Part shown: positions 9,436 through 18,893 of the stretch, in pieces
Layout of the letters: every line of letters starts with the position of its first letter
Numbering within the stretch: position 1 is the stretch's first letter
Source of the DNA: Myxococcales bacterium
Lineage (GTDB): Bacteria > Myxococcota_A > Polyangia > Polyangiales > Polyangiaceae
Reading direction: 5' to 3'
Assembly: GCA_903642325.1 (NCBI GenBank)
Contig: CAHJWM010000015.1
Coordinates: 1 to 64,000 of the forward strand
DNA length: 64,000 bases
The notes under the pieces: model-generated
The model's input: the letters and a program-made list of their open reading frames with translations, nothing else
Told to the model about the DNA's origin: nothing
Databases searched by the model: none
Position numbers and translations under genes: made by a program

Positions 9436-10803
9436 ATGAGCCGAGGGTCTCCTATGCATCGGCGAACGGTGCTGAACGCATTGGGCGCATCGGCGGTCGC
9501 CGCGATATTGCGACCCTTGTCTGCAGAAGCAGACGCAGTGGCACTGCCCCAACGCTTGCTGATGATCCATCGCCCCTGCGGGACCGTCCCGAGCTCGTGG
9601 TGGCCGACCGGTGGCGTCCGCGACTGGGCCCTCTCGCCGATCTTGCAACCGTTCGCGCCGTTGCAAAACGACATGGTGGTGCTGAAGGGCGTGGATTGCC
9701 CGCGAGTCCACGACTGGGCCGGAAACCAGAGCATTGCTGGCATGCTCGCGATGACGACGCCTCCCCCTGCGGATGGCTGGCCCGTGCTTCCCGGGACCCC
9801 TCCCGCCAACTCTGATAGCAACGCGCCCAACATCACCGCCGCCGGCCAATCGATCGACCAGCTCCTTTTGAGAAACGTCAGAGGCTTGCAGGGCTCGGCG
9901 GTTCCGTCGCTCCAGCTTGCGGCATCACTGCAGTCAGTGGCGCCGCCGCCGGCGTCGTCCGGGTCTCGCGCGGTGTCCTACGCGGCGGCGCCAGGCGCGC
10001 CGTTCTCGGCCCCGCTCACGCCAGCCCTTCCAAGCGTTGCTCTGAAGCAACTGACTCCGCTCTTAGGGAGCCAATCTCCAGCCCAAGCTCAGGCGGATCA
10101 GAGCGTGCGCGACTTCGTGACCGCGGATCTCGATCGGCTGCGCCGGCGGCTCCCCGTATCACAGCTGGCAAAACTCGACGGTTATCTGCAAGGGGTGCCC
10201 TATCTCGATAGCAATACCGGCCCATGTGAGGCGCTGAGTTTAGTTCCGTTACCCGTTGCGCAAGGCTTTGGGCAGGACGAGGCGCAGTACGAACAGGTCT
10301 TCGAGCAACAGAATCTGATCATCAAGACCGCCTTTCAGTGCGATCTGACGCGCGTCATCTCATTCACCTATGCTCCGGCACTTTCACAGCTCGATTTTTC
10401 CAAGATAGTTTCGGGCGTGGAGCCCGGGGGGCACTACGACTTGGCGCAGAGCTCATCGCCCGACGCGCTGATTGCCATCGAAACCTTCTATGCGCAGCAA
10501 ACCGCCTGGTTGCTGCTCGCCTTGAAAAACACGCCGGAGGGCAACGGCTCGGTGCTCGACAATACTTTAGTCGTCTATTGGAACAACGAGAGTGTGGGCA
10601 ATGGTCACGGCAACACCGATATGCCGGTGCTGCTCTTCGGGGGAAGATTTCTGGGCTTGCAGGGCGGCAGCTACCTGAACTTCCAGGGTCGATTCATGAG
10701 TGACCTGTGGGTCGAAACGGCGCACGCCTTCGGCTTCACCGCCTTGCAGCAATACGGCGCAGAGCGCTGGAACAAGGGGCCCATGCCCGGCATTTACGGC
10801 TAG
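9436..10803 (+). CDS. DUF1552 secreted protein with Tat-like signal
   Basis: A 455-aa DUF1552 family protein. The N-terminus MHRRTVLNALGASAVAA contains a twin-arginine motif (R-R-x-V-L) ahead of a weakly hydrophobic segment and A-E-A-D-A, so Tat export of a folded protein is likely. The body has the family hallmarks: ..MIHRPCGT..SWWPTGG, VVLKGVD, VYWNNESVGNGHG and a C-terminal ..RFMSDLWVETAHAFG. DUF1552 genes regularly follow DUF1592/DUF1588 genes, as here, and probably act with them outside the cytoplasm; the function is unknown. The ATG at 9436 gives the Tat signal; the longer frame from 9262 overlaps the upstream gene. Confidence 0.88.
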   Translation: MSRGSPMHRRTVLNALGASAVAAILRPLSAEADAVALPQRLLMIHRPCGTVPSSWWPTGGVRDWALSPILQPFAPLQNDMVVLKGVDCPRVHDWAGNQSIAGMLAMTTPPPADGWPVLPGTPPANSDSNAPNITAAGQSIDQLLLRNVRGLQGSAVPSLQLAASLQSVAPPPASSGSRAVSYAAAPGAPFSAPLTPALPSVALKQLTPLLGSQSPAQAQADQSVRDFVTADLDRLRRRLPVSQLAKLDGYLQGVPYLDSNTGPCEALSLVPLPVAQGFGQDEAQYEQVFEQQNLIIKTAFQCDLTRVISFTYAPALSQLDFSKIVSGVEPGGHYDLAQSSSPDALIAIETFYAQQTAWLLLALKNTPEGNGSVLDNTLVVYWNNESVGNGHGNTDMPVLLFGGRFLGLQGGSYLNFQGRFMSDLWVETAHAFGFTALQQYGAERWNKGPMPGIYG

Positions 10804-10868
10804 TGTTTGCACCCGTTCAATGTCGGTAAGCGGCGCGCCGCGCCGTGACGCGCGCAAGGCGAGCCGGC

Positions 10869-13247
10869 TCAGTTTTTCAACCAAAGCGAATACAATTGAC
10901 CTCGTGTCGACGGCGGCCGACCACGCGTGACCACTTTTTCGAAGCCCAGGCGACTGAGCTGCGCGTCGGAATCGAAGCAGCGGTCTTCGGTGGCGGCGAT
11001 CGTCGCAACACCGGTGAGGGCGGTGGCCCAGTCGTCGGGCATGGGCTGTGGCGCGGCTTCGGGGAAGTCGCGTTGGCGGGGGCCGTAGACGGGCACTCGT
11101 AAGCTCGACACGGGGTACAAGCCCGTGGGGTAGGAGCCCGAGCAGGAGAAGACCGCGACCGTATCGTTGAAGGGCGCGCTGGACGGAGCGCTTGGCATTT
11201 TGGCCAAACGGAAGCCGCCGAAATAACCGAGGTACTCCGCGCGGCGACTGACGAAATCATAAAACATGATGTCGCCGGCGAGGGAGTCCGTTCCCTTGCT
11301 CTTGGGCGCCCACAGGATGTGCGTCGCGCCTAGGCTTCGGTACAGTTGGTACACCGCGCGCGGCGATTCTTGCAGGCCGTAGCTAATGCCATACTCGAAC
11401 GGAAAGCGATCCATGATCGACTGTGCCTCGAGCCCGAGGTGGCTGTTCTCGTCGTGCACGACTACCCGCGAATGCGGGGGTAGCTGCTTACCTACGGCTT
11501 GAAACTGCCCCTGAATGGAGAAGCGCCGGTCGTAGTTCCCCTCGAAACCGGCCGAGAGCAAATCGATGCTCTTCTTGAGTGGAGACTTGGCCATCGAGTG
11601 CGTCTGAAAGAAGTACACGTCGCCGCCCCACACCACCTGCAGCGCGACCAGCAAACTCAACGCCACACCCGCGATCGTTCCGGTGCGAAAGGCCAAAATC
11701 ACGAGCGCCGCAGTGGCGGCGGTCATCAGGGGAAGGATGCCTTGCAGGTAACGATCTTGGTGATGAATCCAGAACCAACACAAGATCGCGAAATGGATCC
11801 AACCGACGATGCCCCACAAGCGCAGGCGCCCGCGGCACAGCACCAGGCACGGCAGCAGCAACGTAAAAAGCGAACCAAACACTGGCGTGCGTCCGTGCAG
11901 CCGGCCCCAATCGTTCGGTATGAACGAAAAGGTGAAAAGGGCCTTGAGTGAAGTGAGCAAGCCCGCAAGGGTGTGCGGTGGCTGCCACATGTTGGCCTCT
12001 TCGTAGGCCCACTTCAGGCGATACGCAGACTCACTGGTCCACGGCCGCTCGTGCAAGTACTTGTTCAGCACCGGGTACACGGGATCGCCGTGAGAAACCC
12101 AGTTCATGAGCCAAAGCGGGGCGCTACACGCCAGGCCAACGCCGATCGCAACCAGGGGCCCGCGCCACGCCGCAAGCCGCGATCTGCCTTCGGCCGGCTT
12201 TGTCACGATCGAAAGCCAAAGCACGCGCACGCCCAGCGCCAAGATGGGCACCGGGGCGAGCATCAGTGCAGTAGTTTCCTTGACCATGGCGGCAGCGCCC
12301 AGCAAGAGGCCGAGCAGGCCGCACCAGCGCGGGCTGAGCGAGCGCCAAGCGAACAGTGTGACCAGTGCGATGGGAACGCCATACATCGCGCCGAAATGAT
12401 CGGCTCCGACGGCCAAGCTACTGTCGTACAGCAGTACACCGGGAAACAAGAAGCGCGCCGCCCAAGTCACTCGCGGATCGGCGCGCGGCACCAAACGCCG
12501 CACCAAAGCCGGAATACCGATTAACGTCGTGATTAAGAAGGTCACGAACTCTAGGTGCGCGGAAAGCACCATGCGATCGAAGAGCCGGCTCTTGGGCAGC
12601 AGAAATGCCCAAGAAAATAGGTAACTGGTGAAATGAGGACGGGAATCGAAGACCCAACCCTCGTCGAGGCGCCGCACGCCGCCGTACGCGACGTAGTCTT
12701 CAGCGAGGGCCAGGTGCTTCCAACGGGAATCGAACTGCACGTTCTCGGGCGACAGGATCGAAAAGTAGACCGCGAGCAGCCCGACGAAGCCGAATGCAAT
12801 CGCGATCAGGCCAATCGCCCCGAGCGGCCGCGCTTTCCGAGCAAGCAAACGCCGACGGTGTACGAGCCGTCGCCAGAGGCTCAGCAGCTCCTGATGGGTG
12901 ACCCCGATCAGCGCCAGCGGCATGACGAAGAACAGCGCGCTCCGATACAGGTGAAGACACCCAGCCACGAACATGAGCAATTCGAATTCGAACAGGCCGA
13001 CAGCAAAGGCAATGCTGAGAAGCTCGAGCGTCGGCAGGCCGCCGACTTTGAGCCAGCGCAGCGTGCTCGCACCGGCGCCGAAGCAAGCGGCGACGCACGC
13101 GAGCGAGCCCAGCCAATAACCCGCGTAGCGCCAGAACAGCCACTCGCTGGTCGGGTAGAGACCGTTTACGAGATTGATGAACACGACAGCGCCGCCCAGC
13201 AGGCACAGCGCAACGAGCACTTCGCGGAACCTACCCGTTAGCCGCAT
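10869..13247 (-). CDS. Large polytopic membrane protein, probable GT-C glycosyltransferase
   Basis: A 792-aa membrane protein with about a dozen hydrophobic segments in the first 550 residues and a soluble C-terminal domain. The first large periplasmic loop carries SPENVQFDSRWKHLALAEDY, placing acidic residues where GT-C (PMT/ArnT-like) enzymes bind lipid-linked sugars. It most likely transfers sugars from polyprenyl-phosphate donors to a surface polymer; the substrate is unknown. The ATG at 13247 is used; the open frame extends to 13502 but that N-terminal part is Arg/Ser-rich with no domain. It converges on the DUF1552 gene and lies downstream of gmd on the same strand. Confidence 0.7.
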   Translation of the reverse strand: MRLTGRFREVLVALCLLGGAVVFINLVNGLYPTSEWLFWRYAGYWLGSLACVAACFGAGASTLRWLKVGGLPTLELLSIAFAVGLFEFELLMFVAGCLHLYRSALFFVMPLALIGVTHQELLSLWRRLVHRRRLLARKARPLGAIGLIAIAFGFVGLLAVYFSILSPENVQFDSRWKHLALAEDYVAYGGVRRLDEGWVFDSRPHFTSYLFSWAFLLPKSRLFDRMVLSAHLEFVTFLITTLIGIPALVRRLVPRADPRVTWAARFLFPGVLLYDSSLAVGADHFGAMYGVPIALVTLFAWRSLSPRWCGLLGLLLGAAAMVKETTALMLAPVPILALGVRVLWLSIVTKPAEGRSRLAAWRGPLVAIGVGLACSAPLWLMNWVSHGDPVYPVLNKYLHERPWTSESAYRLKWAYEEANMWQPPHTLAGLLTSLKALFTFSFIPNDWGRLHGRTPVFGSLFTLLLPCLVLCRGRLRLWGIVGWIHFAILCWFWIHHQDRYLQGILPLMTAATAALVILAFRTGTIAGVALSLLVALQVVWGGDVYFFQTHSMAKSPLKKSIDLLSAGFEGNYDRRFSIQGQFQAVGKQLPPHSRVVVHDENSHLGLEAQSIMDRFPFEYGISYGLQESPRAVYQLYRSLGATHILWAPKSKGTDSLAGDIMFYDFVSRRAEYLGYFGGFRLAKMPSAPSSAPFNDTVAVFSCSGSYPTGLYPVSSLRVPVYGPRQRDFPEAAPQPMPDDWATALTGVATIAATEDRCFDSDAQLSRLGFEKVVTRGRPPSTRGQLYSLWLKN

Positions 13248-13607
13248 TACGGCGAGGCCAATACCGCGACGCGTGGCCGATGGCGAGGGCCATGTCCTTC
13301 GAGCTGTGCGTCGGCCTTCAGGAGCACGTCGCCCCGCGCAGGCCCCGCGGTCGCCGGTTCCCCCCCTGCGCCCTCTCGAACGGTGTGGATCGCCGCTCGC
13401 ATCCGGCGCTCGAGCTAGATGCTGGGTCGATCGTGAGTGGTTGATGGTCCCGCTCGCGTCGGGGCTCGTCAAAGCCTTCGGCGTCGTGGACGGGAACGCC
13501 ATCTAGCTCACTAGGCACCGACCAGGGCACGCCCGGCGTGGCGCTCGACTCGAGCGGCGGCTCGGGGCTCGGAATGGTGATGGTGCAGAGGGCGTCGGGC
13601 TCGAACG
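13248..13607. other. Intergenic gap between gmd and GT-C-like gene
   Basis: About 360 GC-rich bases. Open frames exist on both strands but none has a recognisable domain or start. No clear terminator after gmd was seen. It may hold the promoter of the membrane glycosyltransferase gene. Confidence 0.4.
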
Positions 13608-14678
13608 CTAATAAAAGATCTTCGGCGTCTTGGCGTCATCTCGCAACGCCTCGAAATCTGCGATCGCCATCATGGACACGAGCTCTTTGAACGTGGTCTT
13701 GGGGGACCACCCCAACTTGTTGCGCGCCTTGCTGGCGTCACCGAGCAAGAGATCGACCTCCGTGGGCCGGTAGTAGGCGGGGTCGACGGCCACGCGCACC
13801 GCTCCGGTTTTCACGTCGATGCCCCGCTCGCCTTCGTCTTTGCCCTCCCAACGCAGCTCGATATCGAGAGCCTCGAACGTGAGCTCGGCAAACTCGCGTA
13901 CCGAGTGGCATTCGCCGGTGGCGAGCACGTAGTCGTCGGGCTCCGGCTGCTGAAGAGCGAGCCACATGCCCTCCACGAATTCCGGCGCGTAGCCCCAGTC
14001 GCGCTTTGCATCCAGGTTGCCGAGATAAACCGTGTCGAGCAAGCCGAGCTTCACGCGCGCCGCGCTCAACGTGATCTTCCGTGTGACGAAGCTTTCCCCG
14101 CGGCGCGGCGACTCGTGATTGAACAAGATGCCGTTTACCGCATAAACGCCGTACGCTTCACGGTAGTTGACCGTGAGCCAGTAGGAATAGAGCTTCGCGA
14201 CGCCGTATGGGCTACGCGGATAAAAGGGCGTGGTCTCGCTCTGCGGCACCGCTTGCACCTTGCCGAAGAGCTCACTGGTCGACGCTTGATAGAAGCGGGC
14301 ATTGACCCCGGTCTCGCGTAAGGCATCGAGTAGCCGGAGCGTGCCCACCGCGTCGACTTGCGCGGTATATTCCGGCATTTCAAAGGACACTTTGACGTGG
14401 CTTTGGGCTGCCAAGTTGTAGATCTCGGTTGGTCGCACTTTGGCCACGAGCCGATTCAAGTTGTTCGTGTCGAGCATGTCACCGTAGTGCAGGAAGAAAC
14501 GATCCTTGTATGCGGGGTTCGAGTGAAATGCATCGATGCGGCCGCGATTGAATGAGCTCGACCGGCGCACGACCCCGTGAACCTCGTAGCCTTTACCGAT
14601 CAGAAGCTCGAGCAGGTAGGAGCCGTCTTGGCCCGTGATCCCCGTGACGAGCGCGCGTTTGACGGCTACTTCTGACAT
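13608..14678 (-). CDS. gmd: GDP-mannose 4,6-dehydratase
   Basis: A 356-aa short-chain dehydrogenase of the GMD family that converts GDP-mannose to GDP-4-keto-6-deoxymannose in the cytoplasm. Seen in the sequence: N-terminal nucleotide motif [25 protein letters not shown], the HYGDMLD segment, the catalytic Thr/Ser region QASTSELFG with downstream YxxxK in [10 protein letters not shown], and [16 protein letters not shown]. Length is normal for the family. The ATG at 14678 gives [13 protein letters not shown]; the longer frame adds 12 residues without support. Its product could feed the perosamine-synthase-like enzyme at 1.9-3.0 kb or fucose/rhamnose pathways. Confidence 0.95.
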   Translation of the reverse strand: MSEVAVKRALVTGITGQDGSYLLELLIGKGYEVHGVVRRSSSFNRGRIDAFHSNPAYKDRFFLHYGDMLDTNNLNRLVAKVRPTEIYNLAAQSHVKVSFEMPEYTAQVDAVGTLRLLDALRETGVNARFYQASTSELFGKVQAVPQSETTPFYPRSPYGVAKLYSYWLTVNYREAYGVYAVNGILFNHESPRRGESFVTRKITLSAARVKLGLLDTVYLGNLDAKRDWGYAPEFVEGMWLALQQPEPDDYVLATGECHSVREFAELTFEALDIELRWEGKDEGERGIDVKTGAVRVAVDPAYYRPTEVDLLLGDASKARNKLGWSPKTTFKELVSMMAIADFEALRDDAKTPKIFY

Positions 14679-14858
14679 TTCGATGCGGGTATCATGCGCC
14701 TTCCAAAGCGTCAACGCGACGGGGCGGCGAATTCCTGCGTCACGCGCGCTGTGCTAGCGTTCTTTTCGATGACTCATTCGAGCTTTCGATCGCTCGGCTG
14801 CGACCCGCGGACCGCCGTGTGCGACACGGGCCTCGACGCTTAGCGCGGCATCAGTGTA

Positions 14859-15821
14859 ATGGACCGCGTTCGTCGCCTGTTCAAGCCGCTCTTGTCGGGT
14901 CTGATCGTCGCCTGTACCGGGTTCTTTTTTTATCGAGCGTTTCGGCGCAATTGGGCCGAGGTCAAGGCGCATGAGCTGCGCGTCTCGCCGCTTTACTTGT
15001 CGGCCGCGCTGCTCGCCGCGCTCGCTACCTGCTTACTCGGCACCTTTGCCTGGTACAGCGCCATGAACTCGCTCGGGCGAAGCAAAATCGGTTTTCGGCA
15101 AAGCGTAGCGGCGGTCAACGCGAGTGGGCTCACTAAGTACATACCCGGGAAAATCTGGTCCTACGCGTTGCAGATGTATTGGTTGGACGGGTTAGGCTTT
15201 TCGAAGGCGCTGATTGTCTACGTCAACTTGGTCAATCTGCTCATCTCGCTCGGGACATCCCTGATCTTGGGCTTGTTTTGTCTCTTGCTGGCGCACGGCA
15301 ACCTGCCGCACCGGCTCGTGCTCGGCGCATTGCTGGCATTGCTAGCGGCTGATGCTTGCGCGGTGCTGTTCAGTCGCGCGTTGTTGAACGGCTTGATCGC
15401 GGTGATCAACGCCCGGCTCAAGCGTAGCTTTGCGTACTTCGAGGTTCGAAAGTCGCTGCTGTTGAAGTTGCACGCCATTCACGTCGCGGCCGGCGTCTGT
15501 TCTGGCATTGGCGCGTATCTGTTTTGCTTCGCGATTGGTTATCCGATCGCGCTCGACCGGGGGCTTACCGTCATCGGTGCCTCGCTCGTGGCGGACGTGA
15601 TCGGCTTTCTCGCTATCGTCGTGCCGGGAGGCCTGGGCGTCCGCGAAGCGTTGATGTACGCAATGATCGGTGGCGCAGGCTCGCTCTCGTTGGTGTTGCC
15701 CGTGGCCTCCCGCATGCTCAACATGTTCGTGGACATTGCCCTCGGCAGCGTCGCGCTCAAGCTGCTGCAATCACTAGCCGCGGCCAAGCGCGCCGCCGCG
15801 CAAACGCCGGTGCGGCTCTAA
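14859..15821 (+). CDS. LPG_synthase_TM / flippase-like membrane protein
   Basis: A 320-aa integral membrane protein with about eight hydrophobic segments, matching the lysylphosphatidylglycerol synthetase TM region family (PF03706 type, UPF0104). The characteristic NASGLTKYIPGKIW stretch lies at about residues 85-98 and VVPGGLGVREAL at about residues 253-264. Members without the aminoacyltransferase domain, as here, often sit in surface-glycan loci and are thought to move lipids or lipid-linked sugars. It is divergent from gmd across about 180 bases, which should hold both promoters. It overlaps the convergent glycosyltransferase gene by 4 bases. Confidence 0.85.
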   Translation: MDRVRRLFKPLLSGLIVACTGFFFYRAFRRNWAEVKAHELRVSPLYLSAALLAALATCLLGTFAWYSAMNSLGRSKIGFRQSVAAVNASGLTKYIPGKIWSYALQMYWLDGLGFSKALIVYVNLVNLLISLGTSLILGLFCLLLAHGNLPHRLVLGALLALLAADACAVLFSRALLNGLIAVINARLKRSFAYFEVRKSLLLKLHAIHVAAGVCSGIGAYLFCFAIGYPIALDRGLTVIGASLVADVIGFLAIVVPGGLGVREALMYAMIGGAGSLSLVLPVASRMLNMFVDIALGSVALKLLQSLAAAKRAAAQTPVRL

Positions 15822-16912
15822 CCGCGTGCGCGCCGAGCGACGGCCGCGCACACCGCGACGTTTTCGCGCGCAGTCCGAGCCCACGAAAACGACGCCGCGC
15901 GTGCCAGCGACTTTTCCGACTGCTCACGTTGGAGCTCGCTCGAGGTCAGCACGCGGATCAGGCACTCGGCCAGATCTTCCGCGTTGTCAGGCTCCGCTAA
16001 GATCCCCGCGTCGGCGAAGAATTCGGGCGCGTCCAGGGCCGCGACGCCCACGACTGGTGTGCCGCAGGCCATGGCCTCGAGCGTAGAAAGACCGAAGCCG
16101 TAGTGCGACGGAAAGACCATGACGGTGGCCTTGGCGTAATGATCGGCGAGCGCCGACTCGGCAATGAAGCCCGCGAAGCTGAGACCGGTCACGCCCAAGC
16201 TCTGGCCCAGGCTTTCGAGCATGGGTTGGTCCACTGTGCTCTTGCCGCCAATGACGAGCTTTGCGTCGGGGACCCCGGCTTTGACCTTGGCGAAAGCGCG
16301 GATCAAGACCTCGACTCCTTTGGAACGGCTGACGGCACCCACGTACAGGATGGTCCGTTCGGCGCGCGCCACGTCGGGCCGTGCAAAATAGCTCGCATGG
16401 TCGACGCCGTAGTTGACCACGTGGATCTTCCCGGGCTCGGCGTGCAGGCGAGACACGAGCTCGTCCTTGGTCACTTGGTAAGGAACGATGATGGCATCGG
16501 CGAGCCTCAGGCAGATGCGCACGCATTGCCGAGCCAGGAGATGTTTGAAGCCGCTTTCGTAGCCAGCAATGTTGAACGGGACGAGATCATGCACCGTCAC
16601 GACCAACGGCCGCCGCCCGAGTAGGGCGGCGGGGGCTCCACCCATGGGCGAGATGGCGTGATACACGTCGGCTTCGGAGCGAAGCAGGCCGACGGCTTGC
16701 TCTGGGAGCTTGAGCAGGCCCCACAGTGTGTTCTTCGCAAAGCCGGGGTCCATGACCGTGAGCGCTACGTCCGCGCATTCACTGATCGTGTTGTCGACCA
16801 GCTCAGCCACATAGCGATCGTGCCCGCGGCCCGTGTGCTTGGACGCGTGATAAGGGTAGCTCAGCAGGGATAGTCGAAGAGTGGCGGTCACGGCGCTACG
16901 ACGGATCTCCAA
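15818..16912 (-). CDS. Glycosyltransferase family 4 (GT-B)
   Basis: A 364-aa GT4-type retaining glycosyltransferase. The N-terminal acceptor half has RGHDRYV and a V-T-V-H-D-L-V-P-F segment; the C-terminal donor half begins at ILYVGAVSRSKGVEVLIRAF and carries the E-x7-E-like nucleotide-sugar region PSHYGFGLSTLEAMACGTPVVG. It probably adds a sugar to a surface glycan precursor on the cytoplasmic side of the membrane. A GTG about eight codons in (VTATLRLSLLSYPY) is an equally likely start. Convergent with the flippase-like gene. Confidence 0.88.
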   Translation of the reverse strand: MEIRRSAVTATLRLSLLSYPYHASKHTGRGHDRYVAELVDNTISECADVALTVMDPGFAKNTLWGLLKLPEQAVGLLRSEADVYHAISPMGGAPAALLGRRPLVVTVHDLVPFNIAGYESGFKHLLARQCVRICLRLADAIIVPYQVTKDELVSRLHAEPGKIHVVNYGVDHASYFARPDVARAERTILYVGAVSRSKGVEVLIRAFAKVKAGVPDAKLVIGGKSTVDQPMLESLGQSLGVTGLSFAGFIAESALADHYAKATVMVFPSHYGFGLSTLEAMACGTPVVGVAALDAPEFFADAGILAEPDNAEDLAECLIRVLTSSELQREQSEKSLARAASFSWARTARENVAVCAAVARRARG

Positions 16913-17032
16913 AAGGTGCGACGCATGATGCGGCGCGGGGCGGCGTGCGTAGCATCGGGCTCACACCTTGGCAATTGCCCAACATTTGGCTGCCGCCGAA
17001 GAGAGGCTCGTGCTATCGCTCTGTTTCCCGCA

Positions 17033-18886
17033 ATGGTTGAGCGACAACTTAACTGGCGGCGGCACCGGGCTGGGGTTGCGGCAGTGCTGACCGGGGGCGT
17101 CCTATTTTGGATCGCGCTGCACTGTGATGGTGGGGACTGGTTCATCAGTCAGACTCACGGCGACATCATCTATACGGCGCTCAGCCGTTTCGCAGAGTTT
17201 CCGTACTTTTCATTCGTCTTCAACGGCGGCAGCTACTTCATCCAAGATCCTCAGAGCAATCTTTTTTCCCCCGTAGTGCCGCTGATCCTGCTTGCCGGGC
17301 CGAGCGTTGGGCTGCGCTTGATGGAGGGCATTTGGGGCATCCTCGGCGTGCTGGCGTTCGTCGCCTTCATGCGTCAGCGAGTGAGTCTGGACGCGGCAAT
17401 TTTTGGCGCAGTGGCCAGTGTCCTCGGCCTAGGCGTGCTGTGGAAGGTAGCCGTCGGCAACGACATGTTCATGTGGCATCTGGGTCTGCCGGCGATCCTG
17501 TGGACGGCGGAGCGCGTCATGAAGCTGCGCACGGTGCAGAGCATGCTGGGTTTTGGTCTCGTCCTCGGCTTGATGCTGCTTGGGCCGACCTTTCACTCGT
17601 TTCTTTATTTATTTTTGCCCGTAGTCCCGCTGTTCGTAGCCTTGGAGTGGTCCTTGAATCGTGCCACGCGCGCGCGACTCGGTCGCACCTTGGTTCTCTT
17701 TGCTGGGGCGTGCGTATTAGCGATGCTGATGGTCAGTCCGAAGCTTGCGTGTTGGGCGGTATTTCCCATGAGCCGGCCCACCGCTGACCTCGGCACCTTG
17801 CCCATTTTGACCGGCCTGCAGCAAACCTTCGACTACTCGCTCGCGAAGGATCGTGTGGTCGAAACTTCGCTCTGGCTCGGCACTCACAAGACGTATCATG
17901 GAGGCTGGGGCGTCGAAGAGAGCGCGATCGCTCTGCCTCCTATCGCTTCGCTCCTCGCACTGTTTGGCGTTGTCGTCGGGTTTCGCGATCCAATCAAACG
18001 CCGGACCGCTATTTTCGCGACCGTGATCATCGTTTGCGGGCTCACGTTGTGCTGTTCCGCCCCCGTCTGGGATGCGTTTCGGGCATTGACGGGTGGAAAC
18101 TTTCGGGTCGCTTCGCGCTTTTTGGGCATGACTGCCTTCGGGCTGGCTATTTTTGCCGCCTTCGGCGCGGACGCGCTCCTGGCCCGCCTGAAGAACGCGG
18201 CCCGTTGGGCATCCATCGGCTTGTTCGCGCTGTTGATCATGTCCGCGCTGTGGTGGACCAAGGCGGCCGGCTCGGTGCCGGACGAAAGCCGGATGATCGG
18301 CGATGACGTCAATCCGGGCATCATTTGGCCGCGGGCCGCATATCGCGAGGAGCGCGACGCGGCAGCCAAAATCAAGGGCTTTACAGACGTCGTGCGTTAT
18401 CGCAAAAGGCGCGACATACTGGCTGGTATTGGGTACACGGACGGGTTTTTGGTGGTCGGAAACGATTATGATCCAACGCGCTGGCGGGCCCAGAGCCCGC
18501 AACCCATCGTGGTCCTCGGGGTCAAGCCGGAACAGGTGAGCGTCGAGCACCTGCGCATTAAAATTCGGCACATGAACCCACGCAGCCGCATCTTCCTGCG
18601 CGCGCAGCAACCGGCCTTCGGGCTAGCGGTGGTCACGGACCCGCGGAACGCGCATGTACGGGTGCTCGAGCAGGGGCCGTTCTTGGTCGTTGAAAACCAT
18701 AGTCATTTCCCCGTCAATCACGTGGTATTGCGCGCGGAATTTCCGATCTCGACAGCGTGGTTGGTGATGTCGGTTCTGAGCTTGGTGGGCACCTCGTTGG
18801 CACTGGTGGTGATTGAGGTTGCACGGAGGCGTAAGGCCCCTGCATTGGTTTCGGGCGCGCTCGTCGCGTCGGTTCACGGTGGTTAA
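17033..18886 (+). CDS. Polytopic membrane protein (YfhO/GT-C-like)
   Basis: A 617-aa membrane protein with about 11-12 hydrophobic segments and a soluble C-terminal tail of about 150 residues. An early loop contains SQTHGDIIYTALSRF followed by NGGSYFIQDPQSN, similar to the YfhO/GT-C layout in which an acidic loop binds lipid-linked sugar. A definite family cannot be assigned by eye. The ATG at 17033 (MVERQLNWRRHR) is chosen because the first membrane segment follows; upstream in-frame sequence has no domain. It leads a tight run of five genes (17033-22364) with gaps or overlaps under about 60 bases, so it probably shares a transcript with the glycosyltransferases that follow. Confidence 0.65.
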   Translation: MVERQLNWRRHRAGVAAVLTGGVLFWIALHCDGGDWFISQTHGDIIYTALSRFAEFPYFSFVFNGGSYFIQDPQSNLFSPVVPLILLAGPSVGLRLMEGIWGILGVLAFVAFMRQRVSLDAAIFGAVASVLGLGVLWKVAVGNDMFMWHLGLPAILWTAERVMKLRTVQSMLGFGLVLGLMLLGPTFHSFLYLFLPVVPLFVALEWSLNRATRARLGRTLVLFAGACVLAMLMVSPKLACWAVFPMSRPTADLGTLPILTGLQQTFDYSLAKDRVVETSLWLGTHKTYHGGWGVEESAIALPPIASLLALFGVVVGFRDPIKRRTAIFATVIIVCGLTLCCSAPVWDAFRALTGGNFRVASRFLGMTAFGLAIFAAFGADALLARLKNAARWASIGLFALLIMSALWWTKAAGSVPDESRMIGDDVNPGIIWPRAAYREERDAAAKIKGFTDVVRYRKRRDILAGIGYTDGFLVVGNDYDPTRWRAQSPQPIVVLGVKPEQVSVEHLRIKIRHMNPRSRIFLRAQQPAFGLAVVTDPRNAHVRVLEQGPFLVVENHSHFPVNHVVLRAEFPISTAWLVMSVLSLVGTSLALVVIEVARRRKAPALVSGALVASVHGG

Positions 18887-18893
18887 GGCCGAG

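Noticed and set aside
13248-13502. N-terminal extension of the GT-C-like protein
   Set aside because: The added residues are Arg/Ser-rich and without hydrophobic segments; the membrane domain begins at the ATG at 13247.
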